Source: an uncultured bacterium (lineage in GTDB: Bacteria; Hydrogenedentota; Hydrogenedentia; Hydrogenedentales; CAILVY01). Taken from it: 22,434 nucleotides of DNA. This document shows, piece after piece, positions 6,984 to 14,586 of the stretch (positions are counted from its first letter, which is position 1; the number at the start of each line of letters is the position of its first letter). Below the pieces are notes generated by a model. It saw nothing but the letters and a program-made list of their open reading frames with translations, was not told the DNA's origin and did not search any database. A program made the position numbers and the translations under genes. The stretch covers positions 1 to 22,434 of the forward strand of contig CALEDJ010000062.1 of assembly GCA_937951485.1 (NCBI GenBank), given 5' to 3'.

Positions 6984-9068
6984 TTATGCAACCACCTGTC
7001 CTTCGCTCTGCAGCGTCACCGATGGGTCAATCTCATTATAGGATAACACGACGATGCGCGGCAGCCGCCGCTGCACGATGCGGCGGAAGAAGCGGCGTGC
7101 CGGCGCGGAACACAGAATCACCGGCTCCTGTCCCTCGAGCACCAGCGGCTGCACTGCCTGGGCCGCGCGCTCGGCGATGGCGTCGGCGCGCGCCGGCGCC
7201 ACGGGGATGTACTCGCCGGTTTCACTCTGGCTGACCGCGTTGAGGATTTCCTGTTCGAGTTCCGGGGCGAGCGTCACAACACGCAGGACGTTCTTCTCGT
7301 CGGCGTAATTCGCGCAGATTTCGCGGCCCAGCGCGTGGCGGCAATATTCGGCGAGCACCTCCGTATCCTTGGTGCGCGCGCCGTAATCGCAGAGCACCTC
7401 GCAGATGGTTTCAAGATTGCGGATGGAGACGCGCTCTCGCAGAAGAATATGCAACACCTTCTGCACCTCGCCGTAGGTGAGAATGTTCGGCACAAGTTCA
7501 CTTACGACGGTCGGGGCGCGCTCCTTCAGGTGGTTCAGCAGGTTCTGTACGTCCTCACGGCCGAGCAGTTCGTCGGCATGCGCGTAGATAAGTTCGGTGA
7601 GGTGCGTGGCGAGCACCGCGGACGGTTCGACGATGGTGTAGCCGAGGCGCTCGGCCCGGTCGCGGTTCTCGCGCGACACCCAGATCGCCTGCAGGCCGAA
7701 GGCCGGCTCCTGTGTCGGGATGCCCTCGATTTTCTCCTCGACAAGGCCCGGGTTCATTGCGAGGAAATGATCGGGCAACAGTTCATACGACGCGATGACG
7801 GATTCGCGGAGTTTGACGCAATACTCATTCGGGCGCAGGCGCATGTTGTCCACAATGCGGATGACCGGCACGATGAACCCCATTTTCGCGGCGATCTGCT
7901 GCCGGATGACCTGGATGCGCGTGAGCAGGTCGCCGCCCTGCCGGGCGTCGGCCAAAAGGATCAGCCCGTAACCCAGTTCAATTTTCAGCGGGTCCACCGT
8001 GAGCAGGTCTTCCGTGCGCGGGGCGGGACGCTCCTCCGCCGCTTCCCGTGCCGCCTCCCGGGCGCGCGTTTCCGCTTCCATCCGGGTGCGCGTGCGCTGC
8101 GCGGCGTAGGTGATAAGCGCGAGCAGTCCCGCCACCGCCAGGAATGGTCCCGTGGGCATGCCCGGCACAATGCCGAAAAGCGCCAGCATCACCGCGCCCA
8201 CGCCCAGCGCCCGCGGATAGCGCGTGAGTTGTGCGCCGAAATCCACGCCCAGATTCTCCTCCGACACCGTCCGGGTGACGATCAGGCCCGCCGCCGTGGA
8301 CACCACCAGCGCCGGAATCTGCGAGACCAGCCCATCGCCGATCGTCAGGCGCGTGTAGGTGGCCGCCGCATCCGTCATGGACATTCCCATCATCGCCACG
8401 CCGATGATCAACCCGAAAACGATGTTCACCAGCGTAATCACCACGCCCGCGATGGCGTCGCCGCGGACGAATTTCGTCGCGCCGTCCATCGCCCCGTAGA
8501 AATCCGCCTCGCGTTCGATGTCGCGCCGGCGCTGCCGCGCCTGTTCCTCTGTGATGAGGCCGGCGTTCAGGTCCGAGTCCACGCCCATCTGCTTGCCGGG
8601 CATGGCGTCCAGCGTAAAGCGCGCCGCCACTTCGGAGATGCGCGTCGCGCCCCGCGTGATCACGACAAACTGGATCACTACCAGGATTACGAATATGACC
8701 ACGCCGACAAAGAGGTTGCCGCGCGTCACAAAGGTGCCGAAGGCCTGGATCACCATGCCCGCATTGGCCTGGGAAAGGATGAGGCGGGTGGACGCCACGT
8801 TCAGGCTCAGCCGGAACAGCGTCAGCATCAGCAGCAGCGACGGGAACACCGCAAAGTCCACCGGTCGCAGCAGGTACAGCGTCGTCAGAAGCACCACCAC
8901 GGATAGCGAGATGTTGATCGTGAGCAACACGTCGAGCAGCGCCGTCGGAATGGGGATGATCAGCACCAGCAGAATGCCCACCACGCACACGGCCAGCGCG
9001 ATGTCCTGGTTCCGCGCGAGGGAAGGCCGGCCCAATCGGGCGATGTCCTGCATCGGTTCCGCCATCAT
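6984..9068 (-). CDS. flhA: FlhA, flagellar type III export gate protein
   Basis: FlhA forms the nonameric ring of the export gate: its membrane part couples proton flow to export, and its cytosolic ring docks chaperone-substrate complexes. The 694-aa length is normal. About eight membrane segments lie between residues 22 and 330. The family signature EVAARFTLDAMPGKQMGVD and RGDAIAGVVITLVNIVFG are intact. A charged linker rich in Arg/Ala/Glu (about 335-370) leads to the cytosolic domain (GYGLILLADARQGGDLLTRI, RLRPNEYCVKLR, HLTELIYAHADELLGREDVQ). Two adjacent ATGs occur at 9068 and 9065; GAGAGG ends four bases before the second, so either may be used. A perfect GC hairpin (9076-9097) touches this ribosome site. 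Confidence 0.98.
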   Translation of the reverse strand: MMAEPMQDIARLGRPSLARNQDIALAVCVVGILLVLIIPIPTALLDVLLTINISLSVVVLLTTLYLLRPVDFAVFPSLLLMLTLFRLSLNVASTRLILSQANAGMVIQAFGTFVTRGNLFVGVVIFVILVVIQFVVITRGATRISEVAARFTLDAMPGKQMGVDSDLNAGLITEEQARQRRRDIEREADFYGAMDGATKFVRGDAIAGVVITLVNIVFGLIIGVAMMGMSMTDAAATYTRLTIGDGLVSQIPALVVSTAAGLIVTRTVSEENLGVDFGAQLTRYPRALGVGAVMLALFGIVPGMPTGPFLAVAGLLALITYAAQRTRTRMEAETRAREAAREAAEERPAPRTEDLLTVDPLKIELGYGLILLADARQGGDLLTRIQVIRQQIAAKMGFIVPVIRIVDNMRLRPNEYCVKLRESVIASYELLPDHFLAMNPGLVEEKIEGIPTQEPAFGLQAIWVSRENRDRAERLGYTIVEPSAVLATHLTELIYAHADELLGREDVQNLLNHLKERAPTVVSELVPNILTYGEVQKVLHILLRERVSIRNLETICEVLCDYGARTKDTEVLAEYCRHALGREICANYADEKNVLRVVTLAPELEQEILNAVSQSETGEYIPVAPARADAIAERAAQAVQPLVLEGQEPVILCSAPARRFFRRIVQRRLPRIVVLSYNEIDPSVTLQSEGQVVA

Positions 9069-9075
9069 TCCTCTC

Positions 9076-9097
9076 GCCGCGGCGATTGCGCCGCGGC
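9076..9097 (-). promoter_or_regulatory. GC hairpin abutting the flhA ribosome-binding site
   Basis: On the transcribed strand GCCGCGGCG, a CAAT loop and CGCCGCGGC form a perfect 9-bp stem. The next base (9075) begins GAGAGGA, the flhA Shine-Dalgarno, with no gap. Such a stem could hinder ribosome access, block upstream read-through or protect mRNA 3' ends. The pairing is certain; the regulatory role is inference. Confidence 0.5.
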
Positions 9098-9114
9098 CTG
9101 CTCCTTATCTCCTG

Positions 9115-9182
9115 TGCAGGCGGCACGCCTGCATCACAAACGCCATCGTCCTTGCCGTCCTTGTTGTCCTTGTTTTCCTTTT
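9115..9182. repeat. Hairpin plus 9-bp GTCC array in the flhB-flhA gap
   Basis: TGCAGGCG, GCA and CGCCTGCA (9115-9133) form a perfect 8-bp stem. It is followed by CGTCCTTGC, CGTCCTTGT, TGTCCTTGT and TTTCCTTTT (9147-9182), a 9-bp periodic array. A similar pairing of a GCAGGCG hairpin with a GGAC array occurs at 15368-15438. The 143-bp gap it occupies is the only long one in the flagellar block. Confidence 0.8.
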
Positions 9183-9211
9183 TGCTGGAGTGCTTTCTGC
9201 GCTACGCCCGC

Positions 9212-10318
9212 CTACACCGCCGCTGCGCGGGTTTCGCCCCAGGCGGCCTGGCGTTCGCGGATTTTCTCCGCGCGCCGGTCTATGCGATACACAAACGACA
9301 AGACCTCCGCCACGGCGTGAAACAGGTTCTCCGGAATACGCTGGCCGATATCAATCGTGCGGTAGATGGTCTGCGCCAGTTCCGGCTTCTGCACAATGGG
9401 CACGTCGTGTTCCGCTGCGACGTCGCGGATGCGCTCTGCGAGCAGGCGCGCGCCTTTGGCCACGACCACGGGCGCGCTCATCGTCGCCATGTCGTAGCGC
9501 AGGGCCACGGCGTATTCGGTCGGGTTCGTGATGACCACGTCCGCCTTGGGCACTTCGGCCATCATGCGCTGCATGGCGATCTGCCGCTGCAACTGGCGGA
9601 TGCGCCGTTTGATCTGCGGGTCGCCTTCCATTTCCTTCATTTCTTCCTTGGCTTCCTGTCGGGTCATGCGCAGGTCCTGTTCGCGCTGCCACCATTGAAA
9701 GCCGTAATCGAGCACGCCGATCGCGATCATCGCCAGCACGATGCGCCACCACACGGCGAAAATCATTCCGGCCACCGCATAGACCAGCGCGCCCGGCGAC
9801 AATTCCATCAGCGTGGGAAACTCGTCCATCCGCGCCTGAATCGCCATGACGACCAGTGTGCCGACAATGGCCAGTTTCAGCAGCGATTTCACCAGTTCAA
9901 CCAGCGTGCGCAGCGTGAAAAATTTGCGGAAGCCCGAAACGAAGTTGAGGCGTTCCGGCTTGGGTATTATCGGTTTCGCGGTGAACAGGAATCCCACCTG
10001 CGCCAGGTTGATCGCCAGCCCCGCCGCCAGCATCACCAGCATGAACGGCACAACGCACAGGGCGACATCCGCCAGCGCGCGGACCGCCAGCGACTGCAAC
10101 GGCACGCGGTCGGGGCTGAGTTCCAGCAGCGCGCCCAGGTAATAGCGCACCGCCGACGCCATGCCCGTGAACATGTGCATGCCCAGCAGCCACATCGCCG
10201 TCAGCGCCGCCGCCGAGTTCAGGTCCTGGCTCCTGGCGACATTGCCGTCTTCCCGCGCGCGCCGCTTCTTCTGCGGACTCGCGGGCAGCACTTTCTCGCC
10301 GCCGGTCTCCTCTGGCAT
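9212..10318 (-). CDS. flhB: FlhB, export gate and substrate-specificity switch, with NPTE instead of NPTH
   Basis: FlhB changes the flagellar export apparatus from rod/hook to filament substrates; its cytosolic domain normally cuts itself between Asn and Pro of NPTH. This 368-aa protein has the basic start SPQKKRRAREDGNVARSQ, four membrane segments, the linker TRQEAKEEMKEMEGDPQIKRRIRQ and ADVVITNPTEYAVALRYD. The motif reads N265-P266-T267-E268 (codons 9526-9515), where Salmonella has N269-P-T-H272. The rest of the domain, including VAKGARLLAERIR and PELAQTIYRTIDIG, is normal. ATG 10318 is used because AGAGG lies four bases upstream, and it starts 7 bases after the fliR stop; an in-frame TTG at 10333 lies inside fliR. 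Confidence 0.97.
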   Translation of the reverse strand: MPEETGGEKVLPASPQKKRRAREDGNVARSQDLNSAAALTAMWLLGMHMFTGMASAVRYYLGALLELSPDRVPLQSLAVRALADVALCVVPFMLVMLAAGLAINLAQVGFLFTAKPIIPKPERLNFVSGFRKFFTLRTLVELVKSLLKLAIVGTLVVMAIQARMDEFPTLMELSPGALVYAVAGMIFAVWWRIVLAMIAIGVLDYGFQWWQREQDLRMTRQEAKEEMKEMEGDPQIKRRIRQLQRQIAMQRMMAEVPKADVVITNPTEYAVALRYDMATMSAPVVVAKGARLLAERIRDVAAEHDVPIVQKPELAQTIYRTIDIGQRIPENLFHAVAEVLSFVYRIDRRAEKIRERQAAWGETRAAAV

Positions 10319-10325
10319 CCGTCCT

Positions 10326-11093
10326 CTAGCCAAGCCCCCGGATCAGCGTCGCCACGTTGCGGAACATCTGCTGGAACATCCCGTCCAGCACCCGCACATA
10401 CACGCCGACCACGAGCGCCGTGATAAACAACCCCGTGGCGATGGTCACGGGGAATCCCACGACAAACAGGTGAATCTGGGGCACCACGCGCCCCAGCAAT
10501 CCCATTGTCACATACGCCAGCAACATCGCCGCCGCCACCGGCGCGGCGATCATCAGTCCGTTCAGAAACATGGTCTGGCCCCACCTGCTCATCTCCAGCA
10601 GCAGTTCCGGGCGCGCCACGAAACCGCCCACCGGAACGCTCTGATAGGTCGAGCACAAGGCCCGGATCATCAGACGGTGTCCTCCAAAGATCAGCAGATA
10701 CAGCACCGCGATAATGAACAGGAAAAACCCGAAAATCGGAAACTGCGTCTCCATCGCCGGGTTGAACACGTTCATCATCCCGAAACCCGTCTGCAGGTCT
10801 ATGATCTGCCCCGCCACCTGCACCGCCGCGAACAACAGCGTCATCACGAAGCCGATCAAAACGCCGATGATCAACTCGCCGACCGCCAGCGCCGCAAACG
10901 GAACCGCCGCGTCCGGCAGCGTCTGATCGAGCGCCGGAACCATCGGCGTCACCAGCATCGCCGTCAGCGCAGTCAGGCCGATCTTCGCGATCACCGGGAT
11001 GTTCCGCGACGCCAGCACCGGCGCGCTGATCATCAATCCACTCAGCCGCACCATCACCAGCAGGAACACCTTGAAGATTTCGATCTCGATCAT
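10326..11093 (-). CDS. fliR: FliR, export gate membrane protein
   Basis: FliR joins FliP and FliQ in the helical core of the export gate and shares a structural relationship with FlhB's assembly site. This 255-aa protein has the usual length and hydrophobic profile with about six membrane segments. Family traits include VRLSGLMISAPVLASRNIPVIAKIGLT at the N-terminus, GELIIGVLIGF, GQIIDLQTGFGMMNVFNP and the C-terminal QIHLFVVGFPVTIATGL. GAGG lies about seven bases before ATG 11093. It starts 27 bases after the fliQ stop, and its own stop lies just before flhB. It is a separate gene, not a FliR-FlhB fusion. Confidence 0.97.
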   Translation of the reverse strand: MIEIEIFKVFLLVMVRLSGLMISAPVLASRNIPVIAKIGLTALTAMLVTPMVPALDQTLPDAAVPFAALAVGELIIGVLIGFVMTLLFAAVQVAGQIIDLQTGFGMMNVFNPAMETQFPIFGFFLFIIAVLYLLIFGGHRLMIRALCSTYQSVPVGGFVARPELLLEMSRWGQTMFLNGLMIAAPVAAAMLLAYVTMGLLGRVVPQIHLFVVGFPVTIATGLFITALVVGVYVRVLDGMFQQMFRNVATLIRGLG

Positions 11094-11120
11094 CCCGCGC
11101 CTCGATTCCCGTTGCGCGCG

Positions 11121-11390
11121 CTATTTCACCAATCCGTCTATGCTCATAAACAAATCGCGGACATACAACAGCAGCATGTCCGATATCCACGGCAACGTCA
11201 GGATAAACGCCAGCATCACCGCCATGATCTTCGGCACGAACGTCAGCGTGATCTCCTGAATCTGCGTCACCGACTGAAAAATACTGATGATCAACCCCAC
11301 CACCATCCCCGCCAACAGCATCGGCGCGGCCGCCATCAGCGTGACCAGCATCGCCTGCTGTCCCAGCGTTACCACGTCATCCGGGGTCAT
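11121..11390 (-). CDS. fliQ: FliQ, export gate membrane protein
   Basis: FliQ supplies four copies of a helical hairpin to the FliPQR export gate. The 89-aa protein is the usual length and has two membrane helices, with the recognisable start MTPDDVVTLGQQAMLVTLMAAAP and the segment GLIISIFQSVTQIQEITLTFVPK. ATG 11390 is chosen since this is the family's N-terminus; the frame runs upstream to 11468, but that part is unlike FliQ. GGAGAG lies about 11 bases upstream. This is the first gene of the block. fliP, which often precedes fliQ, is not in the window. Confidence 0.96.
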   Translation of the reverse strand: MTPDDVVTLGQQAMLVTLMAAAPMLLAGMVVGLIISIFQSVTQIQEITLTFVPKIMAVMLAFILTLPWISDMLLLYVRDLFMSIDGLVK

Positions 11391-11458
11391 GGCGCCCGAT
11401 ACTCTCCATTTACCTTCGTTTCTTCCGCGAAAACACAATATAACCCTATGGTAAAAAC

Positions 11459-11487
11459 AGATTACCACAACATATTGTTGGTGTCAA
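11459..11487 (-). promoter_or_regulatory. Possible sigma-70 promoter for the fliQ-flhG block
   Basis: On the minus strand TTGACA (11487-11482) is followed after 17 bases by TAATCT (11464-11459). The -35 is perfect but the -10 matches only half of TATAAT. It would give a leader of about 60 bases before fliQ. No sigma-54 or sigma-28 site is seen here. Confidence 0.4.
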
Positions 11488-11501
11488 CAAATAATCCCTC
11501 C

Positions 11502-11580
11502 GTTGTGGCCGCCCTCCCGCAGGTCCGCCGCAGCGTTCCGCGAAGGCGGGACCGTGCCACGCACCCGACCGAAAGCCTCT
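11502..11580 (+). repeat. Degenerate half copy of the TTGTGGCCG palindromic element
   Basis: CCGTTGTGGCCG followed by CCCTCCC, GGACCGTGCCACGC and CCGACCGAAAGCCTC matches the left arm of the element at 2659-2783, with a G/C-rich insertion of about 30 bases in the middle. No right arm follows. Confidence 0.7.
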
Positions 11581-11604
11581 AACGCAGGTTGTTCACGCTA
11601 CAGC

Positions 11605-11716
11605 GTGCCATGTGTGTTTACGCTTTTGTTGCGGCTGGTCCCGTTCCACCGGTGTCTTATGCGGCACTCGACGACGGGGTGCCATGTGTGTTTACACTTT
11701 TGTTGTGGCTGGTCCC
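11605..11716. repeat. Pair of 38-bp direct repeats
   Basis: Bases 11605-11642 and 11679-11716 begin GTGCCATGTGTGTTTAC and end GGCTGGTCCC, with two mismatches and starts 74 bp apart. The first lies beside ACGCTACAGCGTGCC, a small palindrome. No coding function is apparent. Confidence 0.85.
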
Positions 11717-11773
11717 CCGCCCACGCCACGCCGGAAGCGGCATCCGAAGGCTCAGTGTGAACAAGGACGGCGA

Positions 11774-11928
11774 GTAACCGTTCACGGGGTTGAACCCCCA
11801 AAAAACATGGGGGTTTTCGCAATTGCAGCGGGAGAACGGCGCGAAAATGCGGCAAAATGCGACGACTTGTGATCCGGAAAGTGCGGTTTTCCGAGTGTTT
11901 TTGCATTCTGGACCCCGTGAACGGTTAC
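11774..11928. repeat. 155-bp element with perfect 16-bp inverted ends
   Basis: GTAACCGTTCACGGGG (11774-11789) is the exact reverse complement of CCCCGTGAACGGTTAC (11913-11928). The interior has further palindromes (GGGGTTGAACCCC; CCCCCAAAAAACATGGGGG) and a short direct repeat, GCGAAAATGCGGCAAAATGCG. It has the shape of a small non-autonomous mobile element or a structured RNA. No transposase is present and no flanking duplication was seen. Bases 11929-12100 hold nothing I recognise. Confidence 0.75.
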
Positions 11929-12106
11929 GACCTGGTTTCACTGGAACGGCCGGATTGGCTTTCGTGTGGGACTTCCAGTCTCTTGCCATGATCATCCTCC
12001 GCATGGATTTGGTGTGGCAAAAAAATCACCCGATCTTGTCTTCAGTTATGCAATGACGCTTCCTGCAACCGTTCTGGATTGGGTCGGCATTCTTCCCCTG
12101 GTGTCC

Positions 12107-12136
12107 CTGACTCGACCCATTGAATTATGGCATAAT
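12107..12136 (+). promoter_or_regulatory. Possible sigma-70 promoter for proA-nadD-yqeK-methyltransferase
   Basis: CTGACT (12107-12112), an 18-base spacer and CATAAT (12131-12136) resemble a -35/-10 pair, placed about 33 bases before ATG 12170. This is the best candidate in the region, by eye only. Confidence 0.42.
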
Positions 12137-12169
12137 GACGCATCATCCACGTTCCGGGAGGCATTGGCG

Positions 12170-13423
12170 ATGACATTGACGCAGGAATTGGAGCAGATTG
12201 GGAAGCAGGCGCGGGCGGCGTCGGACGGGTTGCGCCCGTTGTCGCGAGCGGTGAAGGATGCGGCGTTGCGCGGCATTGCGGCGCGGCTGCGCGCGGCGCG
12301 CGCGGCATTGCAGGCGGCCAACGCGAAGGATTTGGATGAGGGCCGGGCGAAGGGGCTGTCCGCAGCAATGCTCGACCGGCTGGAATTGACGGAGAAACGC
12401 ATCGAGGCGATGGCGGAGGGGCTGGAGGTGGTGGCGGCGTTGCCGGACCCCGTGGGCGACATCACCCGCCAGTACGTGCATCCCAACGGCCTGCGCATCG
12501 CGCAGATGCGCCAGCCGATCGGCGTCGTGGGCATCATCTACGAAAGCCGTCCGAACGTCACGGCGGATGCGGCGGCCTTGTGCCTGAAATCCGGCAATGC
12601 GTGCATCCTTCGCGGCGGTTCCGAGGCGATCCATTCCAACCTTGCCATCGCCGACATCTTCATCGAGGGCGCGCGCGCGGCGGCGGTCCCGGACCACGCG
12701 GTGCAGATCGTGCGGACGACGGACCGCGCCGCGGTCGGGGAAATGCTCAAACTCGACAGATACATTGACATGATTGTGCCGCGCGGCGGCAAGAGCCTCA
12801 TCGCGCGGATACTCGACGAATCGCGCATCCCGGTCGTGGCGCATCTCGACGGCATCTGCCACACCTACATCCATGAAGACGCCGACCCGGACATGGCGGA
12901 ACGCATCGCGGTGAATGCCAAACTCCAGCGGCCCGGCGTGTGCAACGCGATGGAGACGATGCTTATCCACGAGGCGGCCGCGCCGATGCTGCTCCCCCGC
13001 ATCGCCCAGGCGCTGGCCGCAGGCGGCTGTGAACTGCGCGGCTGCCCGCGCACGCGCCAGTTGATTGATTGCGCCGAGGCGACGGAAGAGGACTGGGTCA
13101 CGGAATATCTCGACAAAATCCTCTCGATCAAAGTGGTCGCCTCGCTGGAGGAGGCCATCCACCACATCAATCATTACGGTTCCCACCATTCCGACGCGAT
13201 TGTGACGGAGAGTTACGCCGCGGCGGAGCGGTTTCTCGACGCGGTGGACAGCGCCACGGTCTATGTGAACGCCTCGACGCGCTTTACCGATGGGTTTGAG
13301 TTCGGCCTGGGCGCTGAGATCGGCATCAGCACGAACAAACTGCACTGCCGCGGACCGATGGCGCTGGAGGGACTCACCACGCTGAAGTACGTCATCCGGG
13401 GGACGGGTCAGGTCCGTGAATAA
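12170..13423 (+). CDS. proA: ProA, gamma-glutamyl phosphate reductase
   Basis: ProA reduces gamma-glutamyl phosphate with NADPH to glutamate-5-semialdehyde, the second step of proline synthesis. The 417 aa equal the E. coli length. Family landmarks are PIGVVGIIYESRPNVTADAAALCLKSGNACILRGGSEA, VPRGGKSLI, and RPGVCNAMETMLIH with the catalytic Cys at residue 258; the end, FTDGFEFGLGAEIGISTNKLHCRGPMALEGLTTLKY, is typical. ATG 12170 is chosen because GGGAGG lies eight bases upstream and the length fits; the frame is open further back, to about 11966, without family resemblance. proB is not in this window. Its last codons overlap the nadD start by 8 bases, so the two are translationally coupled. Confidence 0.98.
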   Translation: MTLTQELEQIGKQARAASDGLRPLSRAVKDAALRGIAARLRAARAALQAANAKDLDEGRAKGLSAAMLDRLELTEKRIEAMAEGLEVVAALPDPVGDITRQYVHPNGLRIAQMRQPIGVVGIIYESRPNVTADAAALCLKSGNACILRGGSEAIHSNLAIADIFIEGARAAAVPDHAVQIVRTTDRAAVGEMLKLDRYIDMIVPRGGKSLIARILDESRIPVVAHLDGICHTYIHEDADPDMAERIAVNAKLQRPGVCNAMETMLIHEAAAPMLLPRIAQALAAGGCELRGCPRTRQLIDCAEATEEDWVTEYLDKILSIKVVASLEEAIHHINHYGSHHSDAIVTESYAAAERFLDAVDSATVYVNASTRFTDGFEFGLGAEIGISTNKLHCRGPMALEGLTTLKYVIRGTGQVRE

Positions 13424-14027
13424 GCCGCAACGCATTGGTATTTACGGGGGCACCTTCGACCCCATCCACCGGACGCACCTGGACATCGCGCGCGCCGCGC
13501 GCGACACGGCAAGGCTGGACACGGTGGTCTTCGTGGTGGCGGCGCGCCCCCCGCACAAGCGGGGGGACGTTTATGCGTCCGCGGAGGACCGGTTTGCGCT
13601 GGTGCAGGCGGCCATCGCCGGGGAAAAAGGCATGGAAGTCTCCCGCATCGAAATGGACCGTGTCGGCCCCTCATACACCGTGGACACCTTGCGCGAAATT
13701 CACCAACAGCATCCGGACGCCGCGCTGTTTCTCATCCTCGGATATGATTCATTGCTGGACCTCCCGTTGTGGCACAAGCCGGAAGAAATTCTCGCGCTTG
13801 CCCGCGTACTGGCGGCGCGGCGCCCCGGCGTCAATGCGCCCTTGCATCCGATGGTGGAGGGACGTTTCGATGTGCTGCCCGTCGAGGAGAACGCCATGTC
13901 CTCCACGGAAATCCGGGCGCGCGTCGCGCGCGGCGAAGCCATTCACGAACTCGTGCCGCCTGCGGTCGAACGAATCATCCAGGAGAAGGGACTATACCGT
14001 GAAATTGCCCAACATCCCCAGGCTTGA
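13416..14027 (+). CDS. nadD: NadD, nicotinate-mononucleotide adenylyltransferase
   Basis: NadD joins nicotinate mononucleotide and ATP to form deamido-NAD, the penultimate step of NAD synthesis. The 203-aa protein has GGTFDPIHRTHLDIARAA at residues 11-28, GPSYTVDTLREI, FLILGYDSLLDLPLWHKPEEIL, and SSTEIRARVARG (from 162). These fit the nucleotidyltransferase alpha/beta phosphodiesterase fold. The active-site motif is usually HxGH; here it reads H18-R-T-H21, keeping both histidines but with Thr for Gly. The start is GTG 13416, overlapping the proA stop; the next in-frame Met would remove the nucleotide-binding strand. The next gene starts 29 bases before its end. Confidence 0.96.
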   Translation: MNKPQRIGIYGGTFDPIHRTHLDIARAARDTARLDTVVFVVAARPPHKRGDVYASAEDRFALVQAAIAGEKGMEVSRIEMDRVGPSYTVDTLREIHQQHPDAALFLILGYDSLLDLPLWHKPEEILALARVLAARRPGVNAPLHPMVEGRFDVLPVEENAMSSTEIRARVARGEAIHELVPPAVERIIQEKGLYREIAQHPQA

Positions 14028-14586
14028 CGAATACCTTGCACTGCTGCGCAAGCGACTGCCGGAGAAAAAGGTTCGGCATTGCCTCTCCGTGGCCGAATAC
14101 CTGGTGTCCTTCGCGCCGACCATCGGTTTGGCCATGGAACCCAGTGTCACTGTGGGCGTGCTGCACGACATATGCCGGGAGTGGGATGACGACAAAATGC
14201 TGCGTAAGGCGGAAAAATACGGGCTGCCCATCAGCGCGGCCGTCCGCGAAAAGCCCAATATTCTCCATGGTCCGGTGGCGGCGGAACAGTGCCGCCGCAA
14301 ACTGGGCATTGAAGACCCCGACATCTACGAGGCGATCTACTGGCATACGACGGGGCGACCGGGGTTGAACCTGTTGGGCCAGGCGCTGTATTGCGCCGAT
14401 TTCGCCGAGCCACTGCGCGGCAACGGCGAAGCGGAACGCGCCCGCGCCCTGCTTGACGCCGGAGATTTCGATGCCGCGTTGCGGCATGTCGCCCGCGCCA
14501 AGATTGCTTTCTTCGCCGGGAAAGGCGTGGACACCACGCTGTCGGAAGTCTTCTGCCGATGGGTCGAAGAGGGGCGGCCCGCATGA
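13999..14586 (+). CDS. yqeK: YqeK-family HD hydrolase (symmetrical Ap4A hydrolase)
   Basis: YqeK proteins are HD-domain metal enzymes; characterised members split diadenosine tetraphosphate (Ap4A) into two ADP. This 195-aa copy has all metal-binding positions expected of the fold: H27 (RHCLSVAEYL), H56-D57 (GVLHDICREW), H90 (ILHGPVAAEQ), H116 (YWHTTGRPGL) and D134 (ALYCADFAEPLR). The start is GTG 13999, within the end of nadD, with AAGGG eight bases upstream. The frame is open upstream as far as 13435, but that is antiparallel to nothing and merely shadows nadD. The nadD-yqeK pairing is widespread. Its TGA overlaps the ATG of the following methyltransferase gene. Confidence 0.93.
   Translation: MKLPNIPRLDEYLALLRKRLPEKKVRHCLSVAEYLVSFAPTIGLAMEPSVTVGVLHDICREWDDDKMLRKAEKYGLPISAAVREKPNILHGPVAAEQCRRKLGIEDPDIYEAIYWHTTGRPGLNLLGQALYCADFAEPLRGNGEAERARALLDAGDFDAALRHVARAKIAFFAGKGVDTTLSEVFCRWVEEGRPA

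Noticed and set aside
7335-8906. 523-codon + strand frame
   Set aside because: It is antisense to flhA, whose identity is certain; high GC in third positions keeps the opposite strand open.
11589-11872. Small + strand frames beginning MCVYAF or MCLRFC
   Set aside because: They come from the 38-bp direct repeats and lack a ribosome-binding site or known domain.
12143-13435. 430-codon minus-strand frame
   Set aside because: It shadows proA and has no recognisable domain.
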